NCBI GenBank assembly: GCA_947497945.1
Contig: CANMIP010000039.1
Coordinates: forward strand, 1-39,234
Origin: an uncultured Tropicimonas sp.
GTDB lineage: Bacteria > Pseudomonadota > Alphaproteobacteria > Rhodobacterales > Rhodobacteraceae
Reading direction: 5' to 3'
Length of the DNA: 39,234 bases
Positions 25,344 through 33,207 of the stretch are shown here, piece by piece. The notes under the pieces were generated by a model. That model saw nothing but the letters and a program-made list of their open reading frames with translations. It did no database searches and had not been told where the DNA came from. A program made the position numbers and the translations under genes. The stretch's first letter is position 1; the number at the start of each line of letters is the position of its first letter.

Positions 25344-26753
25344 ATGTATACCTTTCTCGGATTGGCATTTGTTCTTCTGGAGATCGTCGCGGTGATCTTT
25401 GCCGTTCGGGCCGTCAGGAGCGCGCGCACGCCGCAAGGGGCTGTGGCCTGGGTCGTGTTCCTCGTGTCTGCACCTTACCTGGCGGTTCCGGCCTACCTGT
25501 TCCTGGGGCACAGCCGGGTGAATACCTATATCGTCGCCCGACGCGAGTCCGAAGAGATCGTCAACAGCCTCCAGAAGTTCGGAAAGGCGCACGCCGCGGT
25601 AGGGGACGATGACGCGGTCGGCTATCCCGGTTTCGAGACCATCGCCGAAGTGCCGGTGGTTTCCGGGAACAACATCGAGTTGCTGATTGACGGCCAGCAA
25701 AGCTTTGACGCGATCTTTGTCGCGCTCGACGCCGCCCAGGATTACGTCCTGATCCAATCCTACATCATCAATGACGACGATCTCGGGCGGGCGATGCAGG
25801 CCCGTCTGATCGCCTGCGCAAAGCGCGGGGTCACGGTGCGGTTGCTTTATGATGCGGTCGGCTGCGTGAAGCTGCCGAAAGCTTATCTCGACAGCTTGAG
25901 CGAGGCCGGTGTGCAGGTTCTGAACGCCCACGCGCTGCGCGGCCCCAAGACACGGTTCCAGATCAACTTCCGCAATCACCGCAAGACGATTGTCGTGGAC
26001 GGCACCATCGGTTTCACCGGTGGCTTGAATGTCGGCGACGAATACATGGGGCTGGACCCGAAATTCGGTGATTGGCGCGACACGCATTGCCGCCTGACGG
26101 GGCCGGTGGTGTCCCAGTTGCAACTGGTCTTTGCCGAAGACTGGCATTGGGCAACCGACGAGCGCCTGCTGGAAGAGCTGAACTGGGAGGCGGGTCGCGC
26201 CGAGGAAAACATGGATGCCCTTGTCATGGCGACCGGTCCGGCGGACGCGCAGGAAACCGGCAGCCTCTATTTCTGCGCCGCGATCTCGGCCGCGCGAGAA
26301 CGGTTGTGGATCGCCTCGCCGTATTTCGTGCCGGAAAATGACATCATGACCAATCTCAAGGTGGCGGCTATGCGTGGCGTGGACGTTCGGATCATAGTGC
26401 CGGAGGTGATCGATCACACCATTCCCTGGCTCGCCGCCTTCGCCTATTTCGACGAGTTGCTCGACGCGGGCGTCCAGATCTGGCGGTACGATTCCGGTTT
26501 CATGCACCAGAAGGTGTTGCTGGTGGACGAGGCGATTGCCTCCGTGGGCACGACGAACATGGACAACCGTTCCTGTCGGTTGAATTTCGAAGCGACCGCC
26601 ATGTTCTTCGACAAGCGTGCGGCGCGGGACCTTGCGGCCATGCTTGAAGATGATTTCACGCGCTGTGTCCGGCTGGAGAAACACCTCAAGGACCAGCCAT
26701 TCAAGGTCCGCAACGGCGCGCCGGTCGCACGCCTGTTCGCGCCACTTTTGTGA
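25344..26753 (+). CDS. cls: Cardiolipin synthase (phospholipase D superfamily)
   Basis: A 469-residue membrane enzyme that condenses phosphatidylglycerol to cardiolipin. CAGGAAA precedes the ATG. Two N-terminal membrane helices (about 2-24 and 33-55) carry the short soluble link typical of bacterial Cls. Both HKD motifs are intact: HRKTIVVDGTIGFTGGLN (His at about 212) and HQKVLLVDEAIASVGTTN (His at about 388). Length is close to the usual 480. Its neighbours are an MscS channel and other membrane proteins, which fits adjustment of membrane composition under stress. Confidence 0.93.
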   Translation: MYTFLGLAFVLLEIVAVIFAVRAVRSARTPQGAVAWVVFLVSAPYLAVPAYLFLGHSRVNTYIVARRESEEIVNSLQKFGKAHAAVGDDDAVGYPGFETIAEVPVVSGNNIELLIDGQQSFDAIFVALDAAQDYVLIQSYIINDDDLGRAMQARLIACAKRGVTVRLLYDAVGCVKLPKAYLDSLSEAGVQVLNAHALRGPKTRFQINFRNHRKTIVVDGTIGFTGGLNVGDEYMGLDPKFGDWRDTHCRLTGPVVSQLQLVFAEDWHWATDERLLEELNWEAGRAEENMDALVMATGPADAQETGSLYFCAAISAARERLWIASPYFVPENDIMTNLKVAAMRGVDVRIIVPEVIDHTIPWLAAFAYFDELLDAGVQIWRYDSGFMHQKVLLVDEAIASVGTTNMDNRSCRLNFEATAMFFDKRAARDLAAMLEDDFTRCVRLEKHLKDQPFKVRNGAPVARLFAPLL

Positions 26754-26873
26754 TGGTGATGGATCAATGACCCGTTCGGACGGGGGAGCGGGGGTATCTG
26801 GCCAGAGCCCGGGCTGCATATCGCGCCCGATCCATGAACCGATGCCAGTCTCAAACGCGAAGGACACTGGATA

Positions 26874-28016
26874 ATGGCAGATATTGGAGCTCCGGAGTTG
26901 GCTGATCTCGGGCAATACGGCTCCGAGTTGGAGCGCTGGAAAGACTCCGTCAGCATGCAAAGCGTCATCGTTGTCGGCGTCGCACTGGCCTTGCTGTTCT
27001 TCCTGCGCAAACCGATTGCACGTGGGGTCATGACCCTGACCTCCAAACTGCTGAAAAAGCTGCAGATAGAGCTTTCGGACAAGACCATCGAGAAGCTCTA
27101 CGGCACGATCGAGATCCTTTTGGTGACGGTCGGAGTTCTTGTAGCTTCAGAGATCCTGGCGCCACCGGTGCTTGGAGAGGGTTTCCTGCGCCGGTTGATC
27201 CTGTCAGTTGCCGTGATGGCGGTGTTCGCGGCCTGGTATCAGCTTGTCGACCCGTTCCTGAGCATCTTTCGGGACCATCGGATTGCTGATGTCCAGATGG
27301 AGCAGGACTGGATCACGCGGGTGACCAGGTTCGCCATTCTGTTGTTCGGGATCACGTCGGTTCTGAATGTCTGGGAAGTCGATATCAGCGGTGCGCTCAC
27401 CGGCGTGGGAGTGCTGGGCGCCGGGTTGGCCATTGCGGCCCAGGACCTGATCCGAAACCTGATCGCCGGTATGACCAACATGAGCGAACAACGTTTCGAA
27501 ACCGGGGATGCGGTCGAGATCGAAGGGGTGACCATCGGCACGGTGCGCCGAATAGATTTGCGATCAACCCTGATCCTGGGGTTTGATCAGGTCCCGCGCT
27601 ACGTGCCGAATTCCGACCTGTCGAATTCGGTGGTGAAGAATTACTCCAACATGAAGCATCGGCGCATTCTGGTGAAGGTCCCGCTGGTGATGTCTGTCTC
27701 CAATGCGCAGGCAGAAGCCGTGCGGGATGGATTGCGCGAGCACCTGACCACCTGCGGAGATTTCGACCTCGGAGAAGATGCCCCCAAACATGTCTATATC
27801 GATGGCTTGAGCCCGGACGCTGTCGAGATCAGGTTCTACGCGCGGACAACCTCTCCAGATTACGCGACCTACCTGCAGGTCAGGGAACGGCTGGTGGTTC
27901 GGACGCGCGACCTGATCGATGAAACAGGCACCGCGCTGGCCTACCCGACACAGACAATTCAACTGGACCGCAGCGTCGACACCGCAGGGCCCGAGAGACT
28001 GGAGCCCCCGGTGTAG
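26874..28016 (+). CDS. MscS-family mechanosensitive channel
   Basis: A 380-residue channel of the small-conductance mechanosensitive family. AAGGA precedes the ATG by 9 bases. There are extra N-terminal membrane helices (about 25-45, 78-98, 103-125, 150-170) before the pore helix, which is rich in Gly and Ala (GVLGAGLAIAAQDLIRNLIAGM near 180-200). The beta domain follows (FETGDAVEIEGVTIGTVRRIDLRST and YVPNSDLSNSVVKNYS), then the alpha/beta vestibule. It should release solutes when membrane tension rises. It lies 120 bases after cardiolipin synthase and 60 before the AI-2E family gene. Confidence 0.92.
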   Translation: MADIGAPELADLGQYGSELERWKDSVSMQSVIVVGVALALLFFLRKPIARGVMTLTSKLLKKLQIELSDKTIEKLYGTIEILLVTVGVLVASEILAPPVLGEGFLRRLILSVAVMAVFAAWYQLVDPFLSIFRDHRIADVQMEQDWITRVTRFAILLFGITSVLNVWEVDISGALTGVGVLGAGLAIAAQDLIRNLIAGMTNMSEQRFETGDAVEIEGVTIGTVRRIDLRSTLILGFDQVPRYVPNSDLSNSVVKNYSNMKHRRILVKVPLVMSVSNAQAEAVRDGLREHLTTCGDFDLGEDAPKHVYIDGLSPDAVEIRFYARTTSPDYATYLQVRERLVVRTRDLIDETGTALAYPTQTIQLDRSVDTAGPERLEPPV

Positions 28017-28076
28017 GCTTTTGCAAGGCTGCGACGCGGCCACAAATCCGACAACCAGGTTCTATGGAGAGAAAAG

Positions 28077-29354
28077 ATGTCATCCGAGACGCCGCAGGCC
28101 AACACTTCCCCGACGGGGTTCCAGCCAACCGCCCATGCGTTGAGGTGGATTGCCCTTCTTGCGCTCGCTGTTCTGGTGTCGGCGGCGTTTCTCGACATGG
28201 TGCGGCCCTTCCTGTCGGCCTTGCTGCTGGCGGCCATCATGGCAGCCTTGCTGGAGCCTGCGTATCGGTTCCTGTACTCAAGGCTTGGCGGACGCGCAGG
28301 GTTGGCCAGTGCGTTGACCCTCTTGGGGACATTGATCGTCATTATCACGCCAACGATCTGGGTCGCCTTCCTTGCCGCCGAACAGGCCACTGGATTGATC
28401 GAGTCCGCGACGGCGCTCTACCAGGAGGTCGCCACCGACGCCGAGACCAACACCATGCCGGACTGGGTGCCGTTCCGGGAAACCGTCCTGCAATACTGGC
28501 CGCAAATCAGCGCCAAGATCGGCGAGCTTGCCGGCACCGCGGCATCGTTCCTGGTGTCTTCCCTGTCCTCCGTGACCAAGGGCACGGCGAGTTTCTTCAT
28601 GGGGCTCTTCATCTTCCTCTACGGGCTGTTCTTTTTCCTTCAGATGAGCCCGTCGATCATTCGCGAGGTGTTGTCTTACACCGGTCTCAAGAACAGCCTT
28701 CAGGAAACGCTGGAGGAAAGAATCGTCTCCGTCAGCCGCGCGACGATCAAGGGAACCTTGCTGATCGGCGTCGCGCAAGGTTTTCTCGGCGCCCTTGGCT
28801 TTTGGGCAGCTGGTATATCGGGAGCAGCGTTCTGGGGCGTCGTCATGGTGATCTTTTCGATCATCCCGGGGATCGGAGCGACCTTTGTCATCTTTTGCGG
28901 CGCCGTGTTCCTCTTCGTTGAGGGGCAGACCACCTACGCCCTTGCCCTCGCTGCCTGGGGCGCGTTGGCCGTCGGAACGATCGACAATGTCCTGCGCCCC
29001 GTGCTGGTGGGGCGCGATGCCGAAATGCATGACATCATCATCCTTATCAGCACCCTTGGAGGTCTCGCCTCCTTTGGCGCAGTCGGCCTGGTGCTGGGCC
29101 CCGTCCTCGCGGGCGTCTTTCTGACAACCTGGAAGACACTTTCCGAGGCCACGTCCGAGGAGACGGTGCCGCCCTCCGAAGATGCATCCGAGCCGTCAAG
29201 AATCCCCGCATCAGGCACACCCGCTGCCGATCCCGAACCTGCCGTAAAGGAAGGGCAAGGCATCCGAACACTGGGCATTTCGAAGGATGGTTTGGAAACC
29301 GAGGTTAAAAAGCTCAAAGACGAACTTGAGGAAATCCAACGTTCCGGAAAATGA
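28077..29354 (+). CDS. AI-2E/PerM-family transporter with acidic coiled-coil tail
   Basis: A 425-residue polytopic membrane protein of the AI-2E exporter (PerM) family. GGAGAG precedes the ATG. Helices fall near 22-60, 75-95, 160-190, 220-270 and 275-345, with the family signature near the end (LVGRDAEMHDIIILISTLGGLASFGAVGLVLGP). Family members export small molecules or act as cation/proton exchangers, so the solute is open. An unusual hydrophilic extension of about 75 residues follows, rich in Pro, Glu and Ser and ending in a heptad-like helix (EVKKLKDELEEIQR). Confidence 0.88.
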   Translation: MSSETPQANTSPTGFQPTAHALRWIALLALAVLVSAAFLDMVRPFLSALLLAAIMAALLEPAYRFLYSRLGGRAGLASALTLLGTLIVIITPTIWVAFLAAEQATGLIESATALYQEVATDAETNTMPDWVPFRETVLQYWPQISAKIGELAGTAASFLVSSLSSVTKGTASFFMGLFIFLYGLFFFLQMSPSIIREVLSYTGLKNSLQETLEERIVSVSRATIKGTLLIGVAQGFLGALGFWAAGISGAAFWGVVMVIFSIIPGIGATFVIFCGAVFLFVEGQTTYALALAAWGALAVGTIDNVLRPVLVGRDAEMHDIIILISTLGGLASFGAVGLVLGPVLAGVFLTTWKTLSEATSEETVPPSEDASEPSRIPASGTPAADPEPAVKEGQGIRTLGISKDGLETEVKKLKDELEEIQRSGK

Positions 29355-29706
29355 CGCTGTGACCTGAACGCAGACAGGGATACCTGTTGGCATAGGTTTC
29401 GCTCGCGAAGCTAATCCACCATCAAGATCCCAAGCGTCTCGCTCCAAATTCTCCCTGATTTTTTTCGCTTCGTGCGCGTTTTCCGACAGAAAACAACCGG
29501 GGATCTTTATGTTCCCTTTACAACCGAGACAGCGTGAAAGGTTCTGGACCAGCTGAAAAACGTCAGTACGTACCCTTGGCTCCGGGTTTCCCGGCATCCT
29601 CGTCCAGAGCGTTCCGGTTTGCCTCGCCGATGTCGGTTTGGGTCCATACTCGTAGTGCACTTCAACCTGCGCACTTGATTGACAGATATTCGAACCAGGA
29701 GAAAAC
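29355..29706. other. Intergenic region with motif copy 3
   Basis: 352 bases between the AI-2E gene and the small secreted protein. No convincing gene is seen. It holds the third copy of the T-run/GTTTTCCGACA motif at 29459-29491 and must contain the promoter of the 29707 gene. Confidence 0.5.
29459..29491 (+). promoter_or_regulatory. Repeated upstream motif, copy 3 (candidate regulator site)
   Basis: A seven-base T-run (29459-29465) followed by GTGCGCGTTTTCCGACAGAA at 29472-29491. It shares 26 of 30 positions with copy 2, T-run included, and 18 of 20 with the core of copy 1. It lies 215 bases ahead of the secreted protein at 29707. The position is noncoding, so the match is not due to protein constraint. 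Confidence 0.55.
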
Positions 29707-30231
29707 ATGTTCAAATTCAAACATGCTGCCATCGCCGTCATCACCACATTGGTCTCGGGCCAGGCAGCTATCGCATCCGATGTTCTGCCGTCAGCAGACT
29801 CGACCTTCAGAATGTGGGGCGAGGAGGCCGGATGGAACATCATGGTGGACGAAGGCCGCAACGCCTGTCTTATCGAGCGAATGGACGAAAACGCCAACGT
29901 CATCCAGATGGGCCTGACCAAGAGCCATGAATTCGGCTACCTGGGCGTGTTCACTCAGAATGCCAAGGTCAAGAGCCGGAAGGAGCCGATCGTCGTGTCC
30001 TTGGACGGCAACCTCTACTATGGCGAAGCGCGGGGCAAGACCAAGAATCTCGCCGACGGTTATGTCGGTGGCTATCTCCTGACAAACAACCCGAAGTTTG
30101 TCGAAGATGTCATGCAGAAACACGAAATGGTTGTCTTTCCGGAGGAAACCTATGTTTGGATCGTGAGTCTGGACGGAACGCTAAAGGCGATCGAGGCTGC
30201 CCGGAAGTGCAACATGGAAGTAAACGGCTGA
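29707..30231 (+). CDS. Small secreted protein of unknown function
   Basis: A 174-residue exported protein with AGGAG at 29697-29701. The signal peptide ends near Ala-Ile-Ala-Ser-Asp (about 24). The mature part is a mixed alpha/beta domain with two cysteines (NACLIERM and RKCNMEVNG) that could form one disulfide; EAGWNIMVDEGRNACLI is a notable segment. I do not recognise the family; a distant likeness to small alphaproteobacterial periplasmic proteins of the invasion-associated type is possible but not shown. Motif copy 3 upstream suggests co-regulation with the sulfatase locus. Confidence 0.75.
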   Translation: MFKFKHAAIAVITTLVSGQAAIASDVLPSADSTFRMWGEEAGWNIMVDEGRNACLIERMDENANVIQMGLTKSHEFGYLGVFTQNAKVKSRKEPIVVSLDGNLYYGEARGKTKNLADGYVGGYLLTNNPKFVEDVMQKHEMVVFPEETYVWIVSLDGTLKAIEAARKCNMEVNG

Positions 30232-30638
30232 TGTGAGCACAATGGGTGTTGCAGCGATTTCCGGCGGGTACGTTATTCGCTTACATTGAGCCACCCAAGA
30301 GTGCAGCGATGGCTGTACCCCTTGACAGGTAAAGGCGATCTCTCTTTGACGACGAACTCATAGGGATCGTTCTGTCAAGGTGGCCGTGGTCACATGACCA
30401 GGTGCAAGTGCTGTTCTCCCGCTCCACCCAATGCCGGCCCCAAGAATTGGTTGGCCTCGGTCGATGCAGGACTATCCGTTGCTTCTGGTCATTGTGACAT
30501 GCTGAACAAGACTATCCGGCCTTCGGAGCCGTTTTGGCAGCGCGTTTGGGAAAACTCGAAATCCACGTCTGCTTCTTTCCAAGAACTACACGAACCAGGG
30601 ATTCCCAATAAAGGTGCCCGAACCAAAAGGACTGTTAG
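30232..30638. other. Gene-free stretch with a spaced inverted repeat
   Basis: 407 bases between two small secreted-protein genes. The only open frame of note (30394-30642) has no ribosome site and an unlikely composition. CCTTGACAG (30320-30328) and its perfect complement CTGTCAAGG (30372-30380) are separated by 43 bases; this may be an operator pair or chance. Nothing else is recognisable. Confidence 0.45.
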
Positions 30639-31103
30639 ATGAAATCGATCTTGCTGAGTTTTGCTCTCATTTCCGTGTCGGTAACGGGCGCGAACGCCAA
30701 CTCAGTTCCTGAGTGTATGGTCCACGCCAAGACATTGCAAAACCCTTCGGCGCTCGCCGGCGCGGCCCAGGTTTGCATGACCGTCTACTTCGATAGTCTC
30801 AGGACTGAAGCCGAGGCTTGTAGAGCGCACGCGGAAAAGAAGACCTTGCCCGGTGCGGAATTCGCTGCATGCCAAGCCACTTTGATCCTCGGTCTCCGCG
30901 ATCAGATCGACACTTGTCACAGGGAAGCAAGCAACCTTTACCGAGAGGGCGACGAACTGACTGCGCGCGTTAGCGGAGGTGCCAAATCCGGCTGCTTCGG
31001 GCTATCCGAACAAGCAACCAAACTGTGCCGGGACAATGCAGAAAAATTCAGTGGGTTGGCTGAGGCCGCTGCTGAAGGCGCGTGCGAGGCTGCAGGGCTA
31101 TAA
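30639..31103 (+). CDS. Secreted eight-cysteine protein of unknown function
   Basis: A 154-residue exported protein; AAAAGGA stands 8 bases ahead of the ATG. The signal peptide ends Ala-Asn-Ala-Asn (about 21). The mature part is helical, with eight cysteines spread through it (PEC, QVC, EAC, AAC, DTC, SGC, KLC and GAC), an even number that suggests disulfide pairs in the periplasm. I recognise no family. The IS3-type remnant begins about 65 bases downstream, so the 3' flank has been disturbed by insertion. Confidence 0.7.
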   Translation: MKSILLSFALISVSVTGANANSVPECMVHAKTLQNPSALAGAAQVCMTVYFDSLRTEAEACRAHAEKKTLPGAEFAACQATLILGLRDQIDTCHREASNLYREGDELTARVSGGAKSGCFGLSEQATKLCRDNAEKFSGLAEAAAEGACEAAGL

Positions 31104-31167
31104 AGCCGGACATCCCTTTGCCGCCGTTCCAAGCCGGATGATTGCTTCAAACCAAACGAATTCTGGG

Positions 31168-31737
31168 TCAAGACCGTTGGGCGATATCGAGGTCGAGTTG
31201 CTCCGCCACAACCTCCTTCAGCTCACGAGCTTCGCGGCGCAGATCCTTGACCTCATCGGTCGTGGCAGCACGAGCTGTATCGCCCGCAAGCCGCTTCTTC
31301 CCCGCCTCCAGGAAATCCTTGGACCACTTGTAGTAGACGCCTTGGGATATCCCCTCTCGCCGACAAAGCTCGGCAATACTGTCCTCGCCCCGCAAACCAT
31401 CCAGGACGATCCGGATGCTTTCATCTGTGTGTGCCGGCCTTCGGGGCGGCCCCTCCTGCTTCATCTCACACACCACCAGCGGCGCGAAGGTTGGCTCATC
31501 AACTTCCGGCGCCGGCAGAACCAGCTTTCCCTGCTTCGCCAACCGCCGCCACGCCGAGAGCTGGTTCGGCTGAAGGTCGAAACGCTCCGCCACGGCATTC
31601 ACCGTCGCGCCGGGTTCCAGCGTTTCCGCAACAACCCGCGCCTTCACATCATCCGGCCACCGACGATGCCCCGACGCGTAGATCTCGACGCCCACCGATC
31701 TGAGAAACGAATTCTTCGAACACATTGCGAAACGCAC
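31168..31737 (-). pseudogene. Chimeric transposase remnant: IS66 TnpA fused to IS3 OrfA
   Basis: One open frame of 189 codons made of two unrelated transposase parts. Residues 1-90 are IS66 Tnp[21 protein letters not shown], a helix-turn-helix with [15 protein letters not shown] and the typical PTFAPLVV. From Met92 the protein reads as an IS3-type Orf[44 protein letters not shown] and [19 protein letters not shown]. The expected OrfA ending is replaced by nine foreign residues. The true IS66 start may be the Met at residue 5. Both parts are incomplete, so it is scored as a pseudogene although the frame is open. Confidence 0.75.
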
Positions 31738-31790
31738 TCCCCATCATGAGATGGAGAAGATCTCGCAGCGCGCCGCAGGCACCACAACGT

Positions 31791-31810
31791 GGGGCCGGAC
31801 CGCCGCTTAC
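31791..31810 (-). repeat. IS66-type terminal inverted repeat
   Basis: The minus strand reads GTAAGCGGCGGTCCGGCCCC from 31810 inward, in the right place about 70 bases ahead of tnpA. IS66 elements commonly begin GTAAGCG. The adjoining GGACATCC (31811-31818) could be one half of an 8-base target duplication, but the other end is lost and this cannot be tested here. Confidence 0.6.
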
Positions 31811-31950
31811 GGACATCCGAGCGAATTGATCAGATGTCCGCAAAGTCGGCGAAGCGGAAGCGCACGACCGCTTTACTCGTCGCGCGCTTTCAACATTTTT
31901 CGCAGGGGCTGGCATTTGGGATGTCCCTGCTGCGGATGCCAGGTCCACTC

Positions 31951-32472
31951 TCACGCCGCCTCAAATGACTGGGCCTTGAGGCGTTGATTTTCGAGTATCA
32001 GTTCCGCCACCGCAGCTTTGCATGCCGCGAACTCGGAAAGCCGTCTACTTGCTTCTGAATCCATTTTTGGAGCGTCCACTCTGGCACATGCAGGTTCGGT
32101 ATCCCGCGCCACCGGCAGGATAATCGAGTATGGCCCATAGCCACAATAATTGCGCGTATCCAACTCATACTCATAGGAGCAATTCACCGCGTCCGTAATG
32201 ATGTCCCTGGCTTCAGCTTCGATCTCTTCATCCGTCAGGGACGCGAGGTCTTCAACCCCGTCAAACAGTGGCTCTACGATACCGGAGAGGTCTGCCAAAG
32301 CAGAGTCGATACCGACTATGTTCAGGAGTGGACCGAACTTGACAAACACACTTACCAGCCGGTCGCCTTCGCAGGGGGCTTCCTCACATTCGAGTTTCTC
32401 GCAATCGTGAGTAATCGCAGAGCGGAGTTCTGCTGCCAGCCTACACACAGCGGTTTCGATCAAATCTGACAT
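31951..32472 (-). CDS. Protein of unknown function, tandem paralog A
   Basis: A 173-residue cytosolic protein (no signal peptide or membrane helix). The ATG at 32472 follows AAAAGGA at about 8 bases; a further ATG two codons earlier is too close. It shares with the neighbour at 32662-33207 a central FGPxLNIV element, an acidic region (DEEIEAEARDIITDAV) and a C-terminal heptad helix (AACKAAVAELILENQRLKAQ). A CEKLECEEAPCEGD cluster of cysteines is unique to this copy. No family is recognised. Lower GC content than the flanking operons suggests acquired DNA. Confidence 0.65.
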   Translation of the reverse strand: MSDLIETAVCRLAAELRSAITHDCEKLECEEAPCEGDRLVSVFVKFGPLLNIVGIDSALADLSGIVEPLFDGVEDLASLTDEEIEAEARDIITDAVNCSYEYELDTRNYCGYGPYSIILPVARDTEPACARVDAPKMDSEASRRLSEFAACKAAVAELILENQRLKAQSFEAA

Positions 32473-32661
32473 TGTCATTTCCTTTTGTGTCGCCCGTGAG
32501 TGGAGTGCGGGCTTTGGTGGGTTCCATCCTCGGAAAGGAGGTGGGGTCGTCTGAAACAGGCGGAAGAAAAAAAGCGCCTGACCGAAGAAAACTCGGCTCG
32601 CCATGAACCTTGTGCCCAACCGGGCTCCAAGCGTTGCGTGCGACCCCGATCCGGACGTCAA

Positions 32662-33207
32662 TCACGATTGACTTTCACCTCCCGGATCGCCCGGATTGTG
32701 GCCCTCAACCGAAACCGAGGCTTTCAGTACGTGGTTCTCGAGCGCGAGATCGGCGATCATTCTTTTGAGTTCTGCCGTCTTTTCGAGAAGGTGCTGCACC
32801 TCGGAATCGGAGGTTGGGTTCGCTGCGTCACCAACGATTGTGTTTTGGGACGCCGAAAAGCATAGCGATCTCAGCGAACCGTCGAAGGAGGTCTCAGTTT
32901 TGAGCGAGATGCCAGGGTGGTTGAGAATTGCATTCTCGATCTCCATCTCAACCTTCGCGACGAGCGCCTCGTTTGAAAGAGCCTCAATCTCGTCAAAACC
33001 AAGGGACATAAAATTCGTGTCGGTTGACTCGCTTCCAGCGATGACTTCGATATCGACAATGTTGAGGCCCGGACCAAATTGAAGGCATAGATTCAGCAGG
33101 AGCCGGTTGTCCCTGTATTCCACTTTGATCTCACTGAGGTCCTGCTCCGTCAGTGAGTGCACATTCCGCGCAAACTTGATTGCGGCGGCCTTGATCATCT
33201 CGCGCAT
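32662..33207 (-). CDS. Protein of unknown function, tandem paralog B
   Basis: A 181-residue cytosolic protein, upstream neighbour and paralog of the 31951-32472 product. The ATG at 33207 has AAGGAA at about 7 bases. Shared features are FGPGLNIVDIE, an acidic FDEIEALSNEALVAKVEMEIENAI helix region and a final leucine-zipper-like helix (KRMIADLALENHVLKA). Both genes also share a leader element CTCACGGGC a short way before the ribosome site. The protein may form dimers through the C-terminal helix. Function not recognised. Confidence 0.65.
   Translation of the reverse strand: MREMIKAAAIKFARNVHSLTEQDLSEIKVEYRDNRLLLNLCLQFGPGLNIVDIEVIAGSESTDTNFMSLGFDEIEALSNEALVAKVEMEIENAILNHPGISLKTETSFDGSLRSLCFSASQNTIVGDAANPTSDSEVQHLLEKTAELKRMIADLALENHVLKASVSVEGHNPGDPGGESQS

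Larger units (their letters stand above)
31168..31810 (-). mobile_element. IS66-family left end joined to an IS3-type remnant
   Basis: A composite insertion-sequence remnant. Its right boundary at 31810 carries, on the minus strand, GTAAGCGGCGGTCCGGCCCC (31791-31810), typical of an IS66-family terminal repeat. The IS66 tnpA start follows. At about 31464 the sequence changes to an IS3-type orfA, which itself breaks off at about 31198. No tnpB, tnpC, IS3 orfB or second terminal repeat is present, so it cannot move by itself. Confidence 0.7.

Noticed and set aside
30394-30642. A possible 82-residue gene in the gap before 30639
   Set aside because: No ribosome site, unlikely composition, and it overlaps the supported start of the eight-cysteine protein.
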